Below, one piece after another: positions 1 through 7,375 of a stretch of DNA of 16,331 nucleotides (the first letter of the stretch is position 1; the number at the start of each line of letters is the position of its first letter). The notes under the pieces were generated by a model, which was not told where the DNA came from, searched no databases, and saw only the letters and a list, made by a program, of their open reading frames with translations. This DNA comes from Bacteriovoracaceae bacterium UBA2428 (GTDB lineage Bacteria; Bdellovibrionota; UBA2428), in the NCBI GenBank assembly GCA_002343545.1, contig DDRA01000127.1, forward strand, positions 1 to 16,331, read 5' to 3'. Both the position numbers and the translations under genes were made by a program.

Positions 1-206
1 GTCTAAAGCTTGGGCAGTGCCGGGCGTGATTCGGGCGCAAAGCGTCCGGCGATCGGACGGGGGTGGGCGTGGTTAGCCTAAAATATTGTAATTAATGAGA
101 TTGTTAAGACGTTTAACCCCTTCTTCACATGGCACGGGCCCTGCTCCCTACCACTTCGAAGGAACGAGATCCTGTTTCGGATCTCGCGGAGTGAGGAGAG
201 GGTACG
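1..206 (+). promoter_or_regulatory. Leader and promoter region of the S8 protease gene
   Basis: No gene start is visible here. Positions 2-76 are open in one + frame and could be the tail of a gene outside the window, but this cannot be decided. GC-rich sequence gives way at about 72-117 to a marked AT-rich block, the likely promoter area. I see no convincing -35/-10 pair. The block includes the imperfect dyad GTTAA-(N4)-TTTAAC at 103-117. A small hairpin with arms CGTCCG/CGGACG lies at 43-59, and a stronger one at 165-186. A purine-rich ribosome binding site (AGGAGAGG) lies just before the ATG at 207. Confidence 0.45.
165..186 (+). promoter_or_regulatory. Perfect 8-bp hairpin in the protease 5' leader
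   Basis: Arms CGAGATCC (165-172) and GGATCTCG (179-186) pair perfectly around a 6-base loop. The structure ends 20 bases before the ATG, immediately upstream of the ribosome binding site. It could stabilise the mRNA or influence translation, but the sequence alone does not show a regulatory role. Confidence 0.45.
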
Positions 207-1331
207 ATGTCGATCTTGAAGAAAGTTCTGATTCCGGTGGGAACGGTCCTGGCCCTCACGGCCTTGGTCGTCCATGTGGAAGCGGAAAGCTACTTCAAAA
301 AATCCTGGGGCCTCTTCTCCACCTACGGCGTGGACGCGCCGAAGGCCTGGTCCTCGATGAAGCGCGACTGCTCGAAGTCGCAAGTCGTCGTGGCCGTCAT
401 CGACACGGGCGTCGACCCGAACCACGCGGCCCTCAAGGATACGCTCTGGAAGAACCCCAAAGGCGCGGCCGACGAGCTCGGCGGCTGGGACTTCGCCCGC
501 AACTCCGGCAAGATCGTCGATACCCACGGCCACGGCACGCACATCGCGGGCATCATCGCGGGTAACGAAGTCGCGGGCCCCATGGGCAACGGCTTCAAGG
601 GCGTCTGCCCCGGCGTGAAGATCATGTCGCTGCGTTACTACGACGAGCGCGCTTCGGGCGCGGAGAACCTCAAGAACACGATCAAGGCGATCAACTACGC
701 CGTCGACAACGGCGCGACGATCATCAACTACTCCGGCGGCGGTGCCGAGTTCTCGGGCGACGAGTACCGCGCCCTCAAGCGTGCGCGCGACAAGGGCATC
801 CTCGTCGTGGCGGCGGCTGGCAACGAACGCAGCAACGCCGACAAGGCGCTCTACTACCCGGCCGCTTACTCGCTCGACAACATCATCTCGGTCGCCGCGA
901 TCGACTCGACGGGCAGCCTCATCAGCGCTTCGAACTGGGGCATCGAGAAGGTGCACGTCGCGGCTCCCGGCCACTCGATCCTCTCGGCTCTCCCGGGCGG
1001 CGGCTTCGGTTACATGTCGGGCACGTCGCAAGCGACGGCCTTCGTGTCGGGCATCGCCTCGCTCGTCATGACCGAGAACCCGGCACTCGCCTACCGCGAC
1101 GTGAAGCGCGTCATCGAAGAATCGGCGCTCCGTCAGCCCACGCTCGTCGGCAAGACGAAGACCTCGGGCCGCGCGAACGCCCTCGCGGCGCTCGAGAAGT
1201 CCCGCGAGACGCGTCGCCTCTCGGCGACGGCCAAAGCCACGACCGCGCTGAAAGGCGCGAAGACGCGTCGCAACCCGAGCCAAGTCCGCAAGGGCTCCAC
1301 GCGCTCGAGCGTGAAGCCGGCTTCGAAGTAA
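207..1331 (+). CDS. Exported subtilisin-like (S8) serine protease
   Basis: A 374-residue secreted endopeptidase of the subtilase family. Residues 1-26 look like a Sec signal peptide: a lysine-containing start, a hydrophobic core, and a VEA cleavage site. The catalytic residues are present: Asp66 in VIDTGVD, His109 in GHGTHIAG, oxyanion Asn206 in AAGNE, and Ser274 in SGTSQATA. Gln follows the serine where Met is more common. The catalytic domain starts directly after the signal, with no room for the usual roughly 70-residue I9 propeptide. Cys55 and Cys134 could form a disulfide. Residues 331-374 form a tail of Lys, Arg, Ser, Thr and Ala with 14 basic and one acidic residue. The ATG at 207 is preceded by a clear AGGAGAGG ribosome binding site. 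The gene stands alone and converges on the mevalonate operon. The substrate is unknown. Confidence 0.95.
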   Translation: MSILKKVLIPVGTVLALTALVVHVEAESYFKKSWGLFSTYGVDAPKAWSSMKRDCSKSQVVVAVIDTGVDPNHAALKDTLWKNPKGAADELGGWDFARNSGKIVDTHGHGTHIAGIIAGNEVAGPMGNGFKGVCPGVKIMSLRYYDERASGAENLKNTIKAINYAVDNGATIINYSGGGAEFSGDEYRALKRARDKGILVVAAAGNERSNADKALYYPAAYSLDNIISVAAIDSTGSLISASNWGIEKVHVAAPGHSILSALPGGGFGYMSGTSQATAFVSGIASLVMTENPALAYRDVKRVIEESALRQPTLVGKTKTSGRANALAALEKSRETRRLSATAKATTALKGAKTRRNPSQVRKGSTRSSVKPASK

Positions 1332-1349
1332 GTCCCGAGTCCCGGCCCC

Positions 1350-1365
1350 GAACCCCTAGGGGTTC
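1350..1365. repeat. Perfect 16-bp palindrome at the mevalonate kinase stop codon
   Basis: GAACCCCTAGGGGTTC is its own reverse complement. It lies 19 bases after the protease stop and contains the TAG stop of the convergent mevalonate kinase frame. It may be part of a two-way termination region. A protein-binding palindrome is equally possible. Confidence 0.5.
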
Positions 1366-2294
1366 CCCGACCTTTGTAAGCTTTCCGTCCAGACGAGCGG
1401 CAAATTCCCCTCCCCCCCCCTCCGTTCTCCCCCCCCGCCGCTCGTCTGGACGGATCTTTTTCGATCCGTCGAGAAAAGCCCGACGACGTAACCCCCGCAG
1501 CCGGAGCCCGTAAGTTTGACGCCCACGGCGCCGAGTTCGAAGAGGCGCTCGCAAGCGGCCTCGATCTCGGGGCACGAGACCCCGAGTTTCGCCAGCAGCG
1601 ATTGCGCGCGATTCATGCGCTTGCCCAATTCCGCCAAGCGTCCGGACTCGAAATCTTCCAGCATGGATTCCGTGTTGCCCGCGATCTCGTCGATGAGCGA
1701 GTCGAAGGTCGATTCCGAGCGGCCGCGGAAAGCCTGCACGGCTTCGATGACGTCTTTCGTCGAGTGCGGTTTGCCCGAAGGCAGGAGCGCGAACGCGAAG
1801 CCGCTCGTCTTCGAGAGGTCGAGCGCGCGGTAATCGCGGCGTCCCGCCTCGAAAACGAGCGGGCACTCCGTCGCGATCGTGTAGGGGTCCACGCCGGAGG
1901 GCTTGCCGTGGAAAAAGGTTTCGCCCCGCAGGGCGGCTTCGGCCACGGCGCGACCGCGCTCGCCTTGGTCTCCCCCGAGTCCGTGGGCGCGCGCGAAGGC
2001 CACGCAGAGCGCGGCCGAGGAACCGAGTCCCGAGGCGACGGGGATGCTGCTTTGGACCTCGAGCCCTTCGAGCGGCGACGTCGGACCGATGAGCCCGCGC
2101 ACGTCGCGGATGCGCTCGAAGGCTTCGGTCGAGAGCGGGTCGCCGTTGAAGCGCAGGCCCGCGAAACCCGGATTCTCGCGCAGCGTGAGTCCGAGCTCGC
2201 GCACGGGCAAGGCGATGGCCCGCCCGCGGTAGACGACGCCGTGCTCGCCGCCCAAGATGAACTTCGCGCAGGATCGGCCTTGGCGTTGCTCCAT
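1356..2294 (-). CDS. mvk: Mevalonate kinase (GHMP kinase family)
   Basis: This enzyme phosphorylates mevalonate to 5-phosphomevalonate with ATP in the cytosol. The frame gives 312 residues, a normal length for the family. GHMP motifs are in order: KFILGGEHGVVY at 11-22, the ATP loop SGLGSSAA at 88-95, the catalytic Asp region GKPSGVDP at 130-137, and motif 3 KLTGSGCGG at 260-268. The ATG at 2294 lies 5 bases after the stop of the CPBP-like gene; no good ribosome binding site is seen, so translational coupling is likely. The C-terminus is odd. After VVGLF (270-274) the chain is encoded by an inverted repeat with G8 and G9 tracts and becomes a Gly-rich, non-family-like tail of about 38 residues. 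Either the gene has absorbed the terminator or a homopolymer length is wrong. Phosphomevalonate kinase is less likely because the gene at 3909 fits that role better. Confidence 0.88.
   Translation of the reverse strand: MEQRQGRSCAKFILGGEHGVVYRGRAIALPVRELGLTLRENPGFAGLRFNGDPLSTEAFERIRDVRGLIGPTSPLEGLEVQSSIPVASGLGSSAALCVAFARAHGLGGDQGERGRAVAEAALRGETFFHGKPSGVDPYTIATECPLVFEAGRRDYRALDLSKTSGFAFALLPSGKPHSTKDVIEAVQAFRGRSESTFDSLIDEIAGNTESMLEDFESGRLAELGKRMNRAQSLLAKLGVSCPEIEAACERLFELGAVGVKLTGSGCGGYVVGLFSTDRKRSVQTSGGGGERRGGEGNLPLVWTESLQRSGNP
1385..1453 (+). terminator. 17-bp inverted repeat with C-rich loop, candidate terminator between convergent genes
   Basis: Arms at 1385-1401 and 1437-1453 (CCGTCCAGACGAGCGGC and its exact complement) flank a 35-base, almost all-pyrimidine loop holding runs of nine C (1412-1420) and eight C (1429-1436). 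On the + strand the right arm is followed by ATCTTTTT, which fits rho-independent termination of the protease transcript. The loop is much longer than in a typical terminator. On the - strand the whole element lies inside the open frame of mevalonate kinase, so it would also be translated. Confidence 0.55.
1449..1470 (+). terminator. Second hairpin with T-rich loop, overlapping the larger repeat
   Basis: GACGGATC (1449-1456) and GATCCGTC (1463-1470) pair perfectly around TTTTTC. It shares bases with the right arm of the larger inverted repeat, so the two stems compete. It has the same 8-bp stem and 6-base loop geometry as the hairpin in the protease leader, but a different sequence. Confidence 0.35.
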
Positions 2295-2299
2295 CGAGG

Positions 2300-2914
2300 C
2301 TACATCCAATAGAGAAGCAGGATCGTCAAAAGCGACCAGGTGACCCGGGCGAGCACGGCCACGCCGAGCGAAACGCGTTGGGCGAGGGTTCCCAAAAGAA
2401 GGCCCAGCAGGAAGTGGGTGACGAAGACGAAACCGCTCTGGAAGCCGCACGCGAGCACGAGCGCGTCGAGGAACGCGACGCCGCCGTAGCCCCAGCTCGG
2501 CGCGACCCAGCCGCGCACGAAGAGCTCGGCGAGGATCGGCATCGCGATCCCGAGGGCCGGGATGAGCATCCAATGTTCGACGGCCGGAATCTGAAAATTC
2601 CAAGGCAGGAAGCCTTGGCGCGTGAGCAGCAAAACCGCGGCGCTCGGCGCGAAGGCCGCCAAGCCCGCGCCGATTCCGATTGCCCATTCGCGGCGTCCCC
2701 GGATGCGAACCCGAAACAGCTCCGGCTTCCATCGTTTGGAAAGAACCCAGAGGCCCAGAAAGCTCGCGAGCTGCCAGCCCAGCAGCCGCGTCTGCAGAAG
2801 GGCGAGATCGCCGCCCGCGGCCGCCCACAGGAAAAGGAGCGTGGAGAGGGCGTACGCGAATGGCAAGACGAGGGCTGACATCGAAGGCGAAGCTACCTTA
2901 GAAATTTCGCTCAT
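2300..2914 (-). CDS. CPBP-family-like integral membrane protein with degenerate protease motifs
   Basis: A very hydrophobic 204-residue protein with about six or seven predicted membrane segments (roughly 12-32, 42-58, 76-97, 114-130, 140-158, 160-178, 182-202). The segment ILAELFVRGWV at 127-137 resembles CPBP/CAAX prenyl endopeptidase motif 1 (EExxxR), but the first Glu is Ala129; Glu130 and Arg134 remain. His167 in FVFVTH may match motif 2, although the usual Phe spacing is lost. The third His-containing motif is not seen: the matching stretch reads LARVTWS. The fold assignment is therefore reasonable but protease activity is doubtful. The ATG at 2914 overlaps the preceding decarboxylase stop as ATGA; an internal ATG at 2881 is a second possible start. 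Its place inside the mevalonate operon suggests a link to prenyl-lipid metabolism at the membrane, which is inference only. Confidence 0.72.
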   Translation of the reverse strand: MSEISKVASPSMSALVLPFAYALSTLLFLWAAAGGDLALLQTRLLGWQLASFLGLWVLSKRWKPELFRVRIRGRREWAIGIGAGLAAFAPSAAVLLLTRQGFLPWNFQIPAVEHWMLIPALGIAMPILAELFVRGWVAPSWGYGGVAFLDALVLACGFQSGFVFVTHFLLGLLLGTLAQRVSLGVAVLARVTWSLLTILLLYWM

Positions 2915-3912
2915 GCGAGTTGGGGTCCGGTGCCAGCTTCGTCTTCCCAGATCTCGCCCTCGAGACCGAGGCGAGCCAGCGTCGCCCGGAGTTCCGCGGC
3001 CACGGGCCGCTCGCTCAGGAAGTGAAGGTTGGGGCCGGCGTCGATCGTGAAGAAATAGTCGCGCTCGCGTTGGGGCGCGAGCGCCTCGAGGAAGCGCCAG
3101 GTCGGCGGCAAGAGGTAGTCCGCCGGCGGCTCGCCGCTGCGGGCGACGGCGTGCATTTCGAGGGCTTCCTCTTCGAGGAGGGGCCCCAGCGCGTCGAGGC
3201 GCCGGGCTTGGAGCGCGGCTTCGACCGCGCGGATCCGCGAAGGCAATCGCGCGAGCCGGTCGGCGAAGCGCGGGCTCGAGAGCGCGGCCGCGTGCCCGTC
3301 CGTGCTCGAGATTTTCTTTTTGTCGCGCGAGAGGATCACGATCGTGTCGCGCAAGGGCCACTCGAAGGGAAGGGGTTGCGCGTGCTCCCCGTCCCATTTG
3401 ACGAGGCCGCCGTAGATCGAGCGGCAGGCCGAGCCCGATCCGCGTCGGGCGAGGGCCGAGAGATCCGCGGCCCGGGTATCGAGAAGTCGGCGCGCCGTTT
3501 CCGTCCCCACGGTCTCGGCGAGGAAGGCGAGCGTGAGCGCGGCGAACGACGACGCCGAGGAAGCGATGCCCGCGCCGAGCGGGAAATTATTTCGGCTGTC
3601 GATCGAAAGCGGCGGGCAGTGGCGGCCGAAGCCGGCGTGGGCGTAGCTCTCCACGCGCCGTAAATGGGCGATCAGCTTGCGGCGATCCGCTTCGGAAGCC
3701 GGGGCGCCTTCGATGAGGATGCGGAAGGCGTCGTCGGGGACGGGCGCGGGGCCCGCTTCGCCGAGCTTCTCGGTGACGACCGTCGTGCGTGCCTTCGAGA
3801 GCGTGAGGCTGATCGAGGGGTTCGTGCCGAGGTTGCGCGTCTCGTCCGAAGTCGAGGGTAGCTTTCCCCAATACTTGATGAAGGCGATGTTCGGCGAGGC
3901 CCAGGTCTTCAC
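2911..3912 (-). CDS. mvaD: Diphosphomevalonate decarboxylase
   Basis: This enzyme performs the ATP-dependent decarboxylation of mevalonate 5-diphosphate to isopentenyl diphosphate. The 333-residue product has the family hallmarks: PNIAFIKYWGK at 7-17 near the N-terminus, the phosphate-binding loop GIASSASSFAAL at 115-126, RGSGSACRSIYGG at 157-169, KKISSTDGH at 199-207, and the catalytic Asp291 in TIDAGPN. The start is GTG at 3912, which overlaps the upstream kinase stop as GTGA; this places the conserved YWGK motif at the usual distance from the N-terminus. The 3' end overlaps the CPBP-like gene as ATGA, so translation is probably coupled on both sides. Nothing appears damaged. Confidence 0.95.
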   Translation of the reverse strand: MKTWASPNIAFIKYWGKLPSTSDETRNLGTNPSISLTLSKARTTVVTEKLGEAGPAPVPDDAFRILIEGAPASEADRRKLIAHLRRVESYAHAGFGRHCPPLSIDSRNNFPLGAGIASSASSFAALTLAFLAETVGTETARRLLDTRAADLSALARRGSGSACRSIYGGLVKWDGEHAQPLPFEWPLRDTIVILSRDKKKISSTDGHAAALSSPRFADRLARLPSRIRAVEAALQARRLDALGPLLEEEALEMHAVARSGEPPADYLLPPTWRFLEALAPQRERDYFFTIDAGPNLHFLSERPVAAELRATLARLGLEGEIWEDEAGTGPQLA

Positions 3913-4940
3913 GCGAGTTCCAGACCTTTGGCTTGGAAGGCTTCGGGCTTCGCCGGCCCGAGCTCCCAGCCGCGCGTGCGGACGGCCGACTCGAAGTCCG
4001 CACGACGGGCTTCGTGCACGAGGCAGAGCAGGGCGTCGCCGCCGCCCGCGCCCGTCGTCTTGAGCGCGCGCAGCCAACCCGCGGATTGCCCGGCCTCCGT
4101 GAATTCTTTTACGAAGTCGGGGACGAGCGGGGTCGCGGCAAAAAGTTCGGCGTGCTCGCGGATCGCGCGCTCCCAATCCCGGTGGCCGAGAAAATCCTCG
4201 GTCGAGCGGCCGAGGGCTTCGAACCAGGCGTTGTCGGGTTCGAAGCGCGCGAGCCAATCGCGCGTCGACGCCTTTTGGCCGGTGTGCACGATCGCGAGCT
4301 CCGAGGGGAAAGAAAGGCTCGGGGCTTCCCAGTGCTCCCCTCGGAGAACGAGGCTGCCGCCCGCGAGCTGCGTCGCGAGGTCGAGCCCGGAGGCGCGTGG
4401 GGAATCGAGTCGGCGCAGGATCTCGCGGCCCTCGAGCCACAGGCGTCGGAGCGTCGGAGCGTCGAAGGAGCCCGGATCCCCGCGGCGGCCCGTGACTTCC
4501 TTCACGAAGCGGTCGGGATCGCTCGCGAAGAGATCGCCGGCCGGGGCGGCGGGCGTCTCGGCGAGCACGTGCGTGAGGCCGAGCGTGGCGGCCACGGTCG
4601 CGCTGCTCGAGCCGAGCCCGTCGCTCGCGCGCCAGTCCATGCGCAGAAAGACGCGGCCCGGCTGCCAGCCCCGCGCGCGCGCAAGGGCCGCGACGGCGAA
4701 GCGCAGGAAACCGGCTTCTTCGGCCCGCGTCGCCGCGTCGGCGAAGGCGGACGGGTTGGGGAAGCTCGCGTCGAAGCCGCCGCCCGAAAGGCGCAGGCCT
4801 CCCGCGTAGGTGCCCGGCGTCCAGCTCGCGTGGAAGTCCTTGGCGACCGCCGTGGCGAGGCCCGCGAAGCCGCGCGTGACGCCCCATTCCCCGAAGAGGA
4901 TGACCTTGCCGGGGACGCGGATCTCGACCGGGCGGCTCAT
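3909..4940 (-). CDS. mvaK2: Phosphomevalonate kinase (GHMP family)
   Basis: Predicted to convert 5-phosphomevalonate to 5-diphosphomevalonate with ATP. It has 343 residues with GHMP motif 1 VPGKVILFGEWGV at 9-21, the ATP loop SDGLGSSSAT at 106-115, a conserved SGLDLATQLAGG at 184-195, and motif 3 TTGAGGGDALLCL at 295-307. The GAGGGD form and the SGxD-A-GG segment are closer to phosphomevalonate kinases than to mevalonate kinases. The other GHMP kinase of the operon (1356-2294) fits mevalonate kinase, so the two assignments support each other. A swap of the two roles is the main alternative. The ATG at 4940 overlaps the reductase stop as ATGA, and the 3' end overlaps the decarboxylase GTG. Confidence 0.87.
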   Translation of the reverse strand: MSRPVEIRVPGKVILFGEWGVTRGFAGLATAVAKDFHASWTPGTYAGGLRLSGGGFDASFPNPSAFADAATRAEEAGFLRFAVAALARARGWQPGRVFLRMDWRASDGLGSSSATVAATLGLTHVLAETPAAPAGDLFASDPDRFVKEVTGRRGDPGSFDAPTLRRLWLEGREILRRLDSPRASGLDLATQLAGGSLVLRGEHWEAPSLSFPSELAIVHTGQKASTRDWLARFEPDNAWFEALGRSTEDFLGHRDWERAIREHAELFAATPLVPDFVKEFTEAGQSAGWLRALKTTGAGGGDALLCLVHEARRADFESAVRTRGWELGPAKPEAFQAKGLELA

Positions 4941-6310
4941 TCCAGTTCCGAGACGGAGGTGAAGTCGTGCGAGACGCGCGGGCGCTCGGCTTCCTTGCGT
5001 TCGCGGTAGGCGTGCAGGATCTCTTCGGCCGCGCTCGCCGAGACGTTGCCCTCGCGGACCATGAGGTGCGCGACGACTTCGACTTCTTCGCCCTTGGCGC
5101 CCGCGCCGAGCGCGAGGTTCTTGGCGTGAAGCTTCATGTGGCCCTTTTGGATGCCGGTCGTCGTGAGCGCGCGCAACGCCGCGAGGTTCGAGGCGAGGCC
5201 CGAGCAGGCGATGATGCGGCCGAGCTGGTTCGCCGTGGGATTGCCGAGGGTCTGGAGCGAGAAGCGCGCCATCGGGTGGAGGCGCGTGACGCCGCCCACC
5301 GTGCCGAGCTGCAGCGGCAGCTCGATCGTGCCCACGAGCCAACCTTCTTCGTCGAGACGCCACGTCGAGAGGCTGCGGTAGCGGCCGGTGCGGCAGGCCG
5401 CGTAGGCGTGCACGCCGGCTTCGACGGCGCGCCAGTCGTTGCCCGTCGCGATGACGACGGGATCGACGCCGTTCATGATGCCCTTGTTGTGCGTCGTCGC
5501 GCGGTAGGGGTCGGAGTCCGCGAAGACGAAGGCTTCGAAGATGCGTTGGGCGATTTGCGCGCCGGACAGCCCACCTTCCTCTCCCTTCGCGACGAGGAGC
5601 TCGGGGTTCACGCGCGCGCGCGCGCGGAAGACGCGGCGATCGGCGAGATTGGAGAGGATGCGCAGGCCGACGCGGCCGCCCGTGAGCGCGGCGATCTCGG
5701 GGGCGAGCTTCTCGCAGACCGTGTTGACGAGGTTCGCGCCCATGGCGTCCTTCGTGTCGAGCACGACGTGCACGACGAGAAAGGGAACTTCGGCGTCGGG
5801 AAAAGCACGGACTTCGAGGTCGAGGGCGCCGCCGCCGCGCATGACGAGGCGCGGGTGGATTTCGTTGGCGAGGCGCAGGAGTTCGGGCTTCGCGTCGAGG
5901 ATGCGCTCGCGCACCGCGGGGAACTCCGACGTCGCGACGTCGAGGACTTGGATCTGTCCGATCATCGCCGACTCGACGACTTCCGTCGTGAAGCCGCCCG
6001 ATTCGTAGACCCAGCGCGCGGCGTTCGACGCCGCGGCGACGACCGAGCTTTCCTCGACGGCCATCGGCACGAGGTAGTCTTCGCCGTCGACCTTGAAGTT
6101 CGTCGCGATGCCGAGCGGCAGCGGAAAGGCGCCGATCGCGTTCTCGATGAAGAGGTCCGCGATATCGAAGGAGAGCGCGCCGTCCTGGCCGACGAGCCGG
6201 ACCTGATCGACGGGCAGGTTCGCGAAGGCGCGCACGAGATCGACGCGTTCGCCGCGGTTGAGCTTGTAGAATCCCTTGAGGCGGCTGTTCTTCTTGAGGT
6301 TCGGTTTCAT
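4937..6310 (-). CDS. mvaA: Hydroxymethylglutaryl-CoA reductase, class II
   Basis: This enzyme makes the committed step, reduction of HMG-CoA to mevalonate with two NAD(P)H. The 457-residue protein matches soluble bacterial class II reductases, slightly longer than the well-known Pseudomonas mevalonii enzyme, and has no membrane anchor. Visible signatures are ENAIGAFPLPLGIA at 56-69, the catalytic Glu in MAVEESSVVAAAS at 83-95, the nucleotide-binding DAMGAN at 188-193, Lys276 in HNKGIMNG, Asp292 in ATGNDWRAVEAG, and the catalytic His391 in KGHMKLHAKN. About 35 residues rich in Glu, Arg and Ala follow the small catalytic domain and may form a helical C-terminal cap. The ATG at 6310 overlaps the isomerase stop (ATGA). 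Cofactor preference cannot be judged from the sequence alone. Confidence 0.96.
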   Translation of the reverse strand: MKPNLKKNSRLKGFYKLNRGERVDLVRAFANLPVDQVRLVGQDGALSFDIADLFIENAIGAFPLPLGIATNFKVDGEDYLVPMAVEESSVVAAASNAARWVYESGGFTTEVVESAMIGQIQVLDVATSEFPAVRERILDAKPELLRLANEIHPRLVMRGGGALDLEVRAFPDAEVPFLVVHVVLDTKDAMGANLVNTVCEKLAPEIAALTGGRVGLRILSNLADRRVFRARARVNPELLVAKGEEGGLSGAQIAQRIFEAFVFADSDPYRATTHNKGIMNGVDPVVIATGNDWRAVEAGVHAYAACRTGRYRSLSTWRLDEEGWLVGTIELPLQLGTVGGVTRLHPMARFSLQTLGNPTANQLGRIIACSGLASNLAALRALTTTGIQKGHMKLHAKNLALGAGAKGEEVEVVAHLMVREGNVSASAAEEILHAYRERKEAERPRVSHDFTSVSELE

Positions 6311-7362
6311 TTCACTTCCCGTTTCGATTCCGAGGGGCCGAGCTCGCGCAAGTCGCGCGGCGTGCGGCAGCCCGTCGCGAAATGCGCGATGCGCAGGGTT
6401 TCCGTGATCTCGTCGCCAAAGGCTTCGAGGCTTTCTTCGCTGTGGGCCGCGCGCAAGAAAGGCGCGGCGAGTCCGACGAGATCGGCGCCGGCGTAAATCG
6501 CCTTGGCGGCTTCGAGTCCATCGCGGATTCCGCCCGAGGCGATAACGGGGTAATCGCGCGGCAGGACGGCGCGGGCGTCGTGCAGGGCTTCGCGCGTGGG
6601 GATGCCCCAGTCGCGGAAGAGCTCGCCCAGGCGGCGGCGCGAGGGGCTGCGCAGGCCTTCGATGTAACCCCAGTGCGTGCCGCCGAGCCCCGCGACGTCC
6701 ACGGCGTCGAAGCCGACTTCGCGCGCGCGGCGGCAAGTGTCGGCGTCGAGGCCGCAGCCGACTTCCTTGAGGATGAGGGGGATGCGCAGCTCGCGACGGA
6801 GCTCGGTCGCCTTCTTCCAAAGGCCCGCGAAGTCGCGATCGCCTTCGAGTTGGATGGCTTCCTGGAGCGGGTTGAGGTGCAAGATAAGCGCGTTCGCTTC
6901 GAGTCGGTCCACGATACGGCGGCAGTCGTCGACCGACTTGCCGTAGTTGAGCTGCACGAGGCCGAGATTGGAGTAGAGCACGGCGCGGGGCGCCGCCCGA
7001 CGGAGCGCGAAGAGGGCGTCGTCGCCCGACCCGAGTTGCACGCGTTGCGAGCCGACGCCCATGGCGAAGCCGCGGCGCTCGGCGAAAACCGCGAGTCGGC
7101 GGTTGAGCGTTTCGCCGCTCGGCGTGCCGCCCGTCATGCTCGAGATGAGCAGCGGCGCGCGCAACCGTTGACCGAGAAACTCGGTGTCGATTCGAACCTC
7201 GTCCAGGTTCATCTCGGGCGCGGCGCGATGGGGAAGGCGGATCTCCTTCCACCCCGAGTCCGTGATCGAGGCGACGTCGTTCGCCGCGACGACTTCGAGA
7301 TGCTCGTCCTTGCGGGCCCGAAGGCCGTTCTGCGAGTTCGTCGGGTCTTCGTGGCTCGACAC
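6307..7362 (-). CDS. fni: Type 2 isopentenyl-diphosphate delta-isomerase (FMN-dependent)
   Basis: This enzyme interconverts isopentenyl and dimethylallyl diphosphate using reduced FMN in a TIM-barrel fold. The 351-residue chain shows the type 2 signatures: RKDEHLEVV at 17-25, SSMTGG at 74-79, MGVGSQR at 101-107, SNLG at 131-134, the substrate-binding HLNPLQEAIQLEGDRDF at 162-178, KEVGCG at 199-204, VDVAGLGGTHW at 221-231, and ASGGIRDG at 275-282. I chose the GTG at 7362: it lies 13 bases after the polyprenyl synthase stop, with a GGGGAG ribosome binding site about 7 bases upstream. Longer upstream frames would run into that synthase. The 3' end overlaps the reductase start by 4 bases. Confidence 0.95.
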   Translation of the reverse strand: MSSHEDPTNSQNGLRARKDEHLEVVAANDVASITDSGWKEIRLPHRAAPEMNLDEVRIDTEFLGQRLRAPLLISSMTGGTPSGETLNRRLAVFAERRGFAMGVGSQRVQLGSGDDALFALRRAAPRAVLYSNLGLVQLNYGKSVDDCRRIVDRLEANALILHLNPLQEAIQLEGDRDFAGLWKKATELRRELRIPLILKEVGCGLDADTCRRAREVGFDAVDVAGLGGTHWGYIEGLRSPSRRRLGELFRDWGIPTREALHDARAVLPRDYPVIASGGIRDGLEAAKAIYAGADLVGLAAPFLRAAHSEESLEAFGDEITETLRIAHFATGCRTPRDLRELGPSESKREVK

Positions 7363-7375
7363 GTCCGTCGCTCCC

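Noticed and set aside
78..1283. A 401-codon - strand frame opposite the S8 protease
   Set aside because: The + strand has all four catalytic motifs and a ribosome binding site; the antisense product has no motif and a biased composition.
1111..1866. A - strand frame that joins the mevalonate kinase G tracts to the antisense of the protease, considered as the real kinase C-terminus after a frameshift
   Set aside because: The resulting residues do not resemble a kinase C-terminus and run far into the protease gene; kept only as part of the slippage question.
4967..6496. A 509-codon + strand frame opposite HMG-CoA reductase and the isomerase
   Set aside because: Low-complexity Arg/Ala/Val/Glu composition opposite two well-recognised enzymes, crossing their junction.
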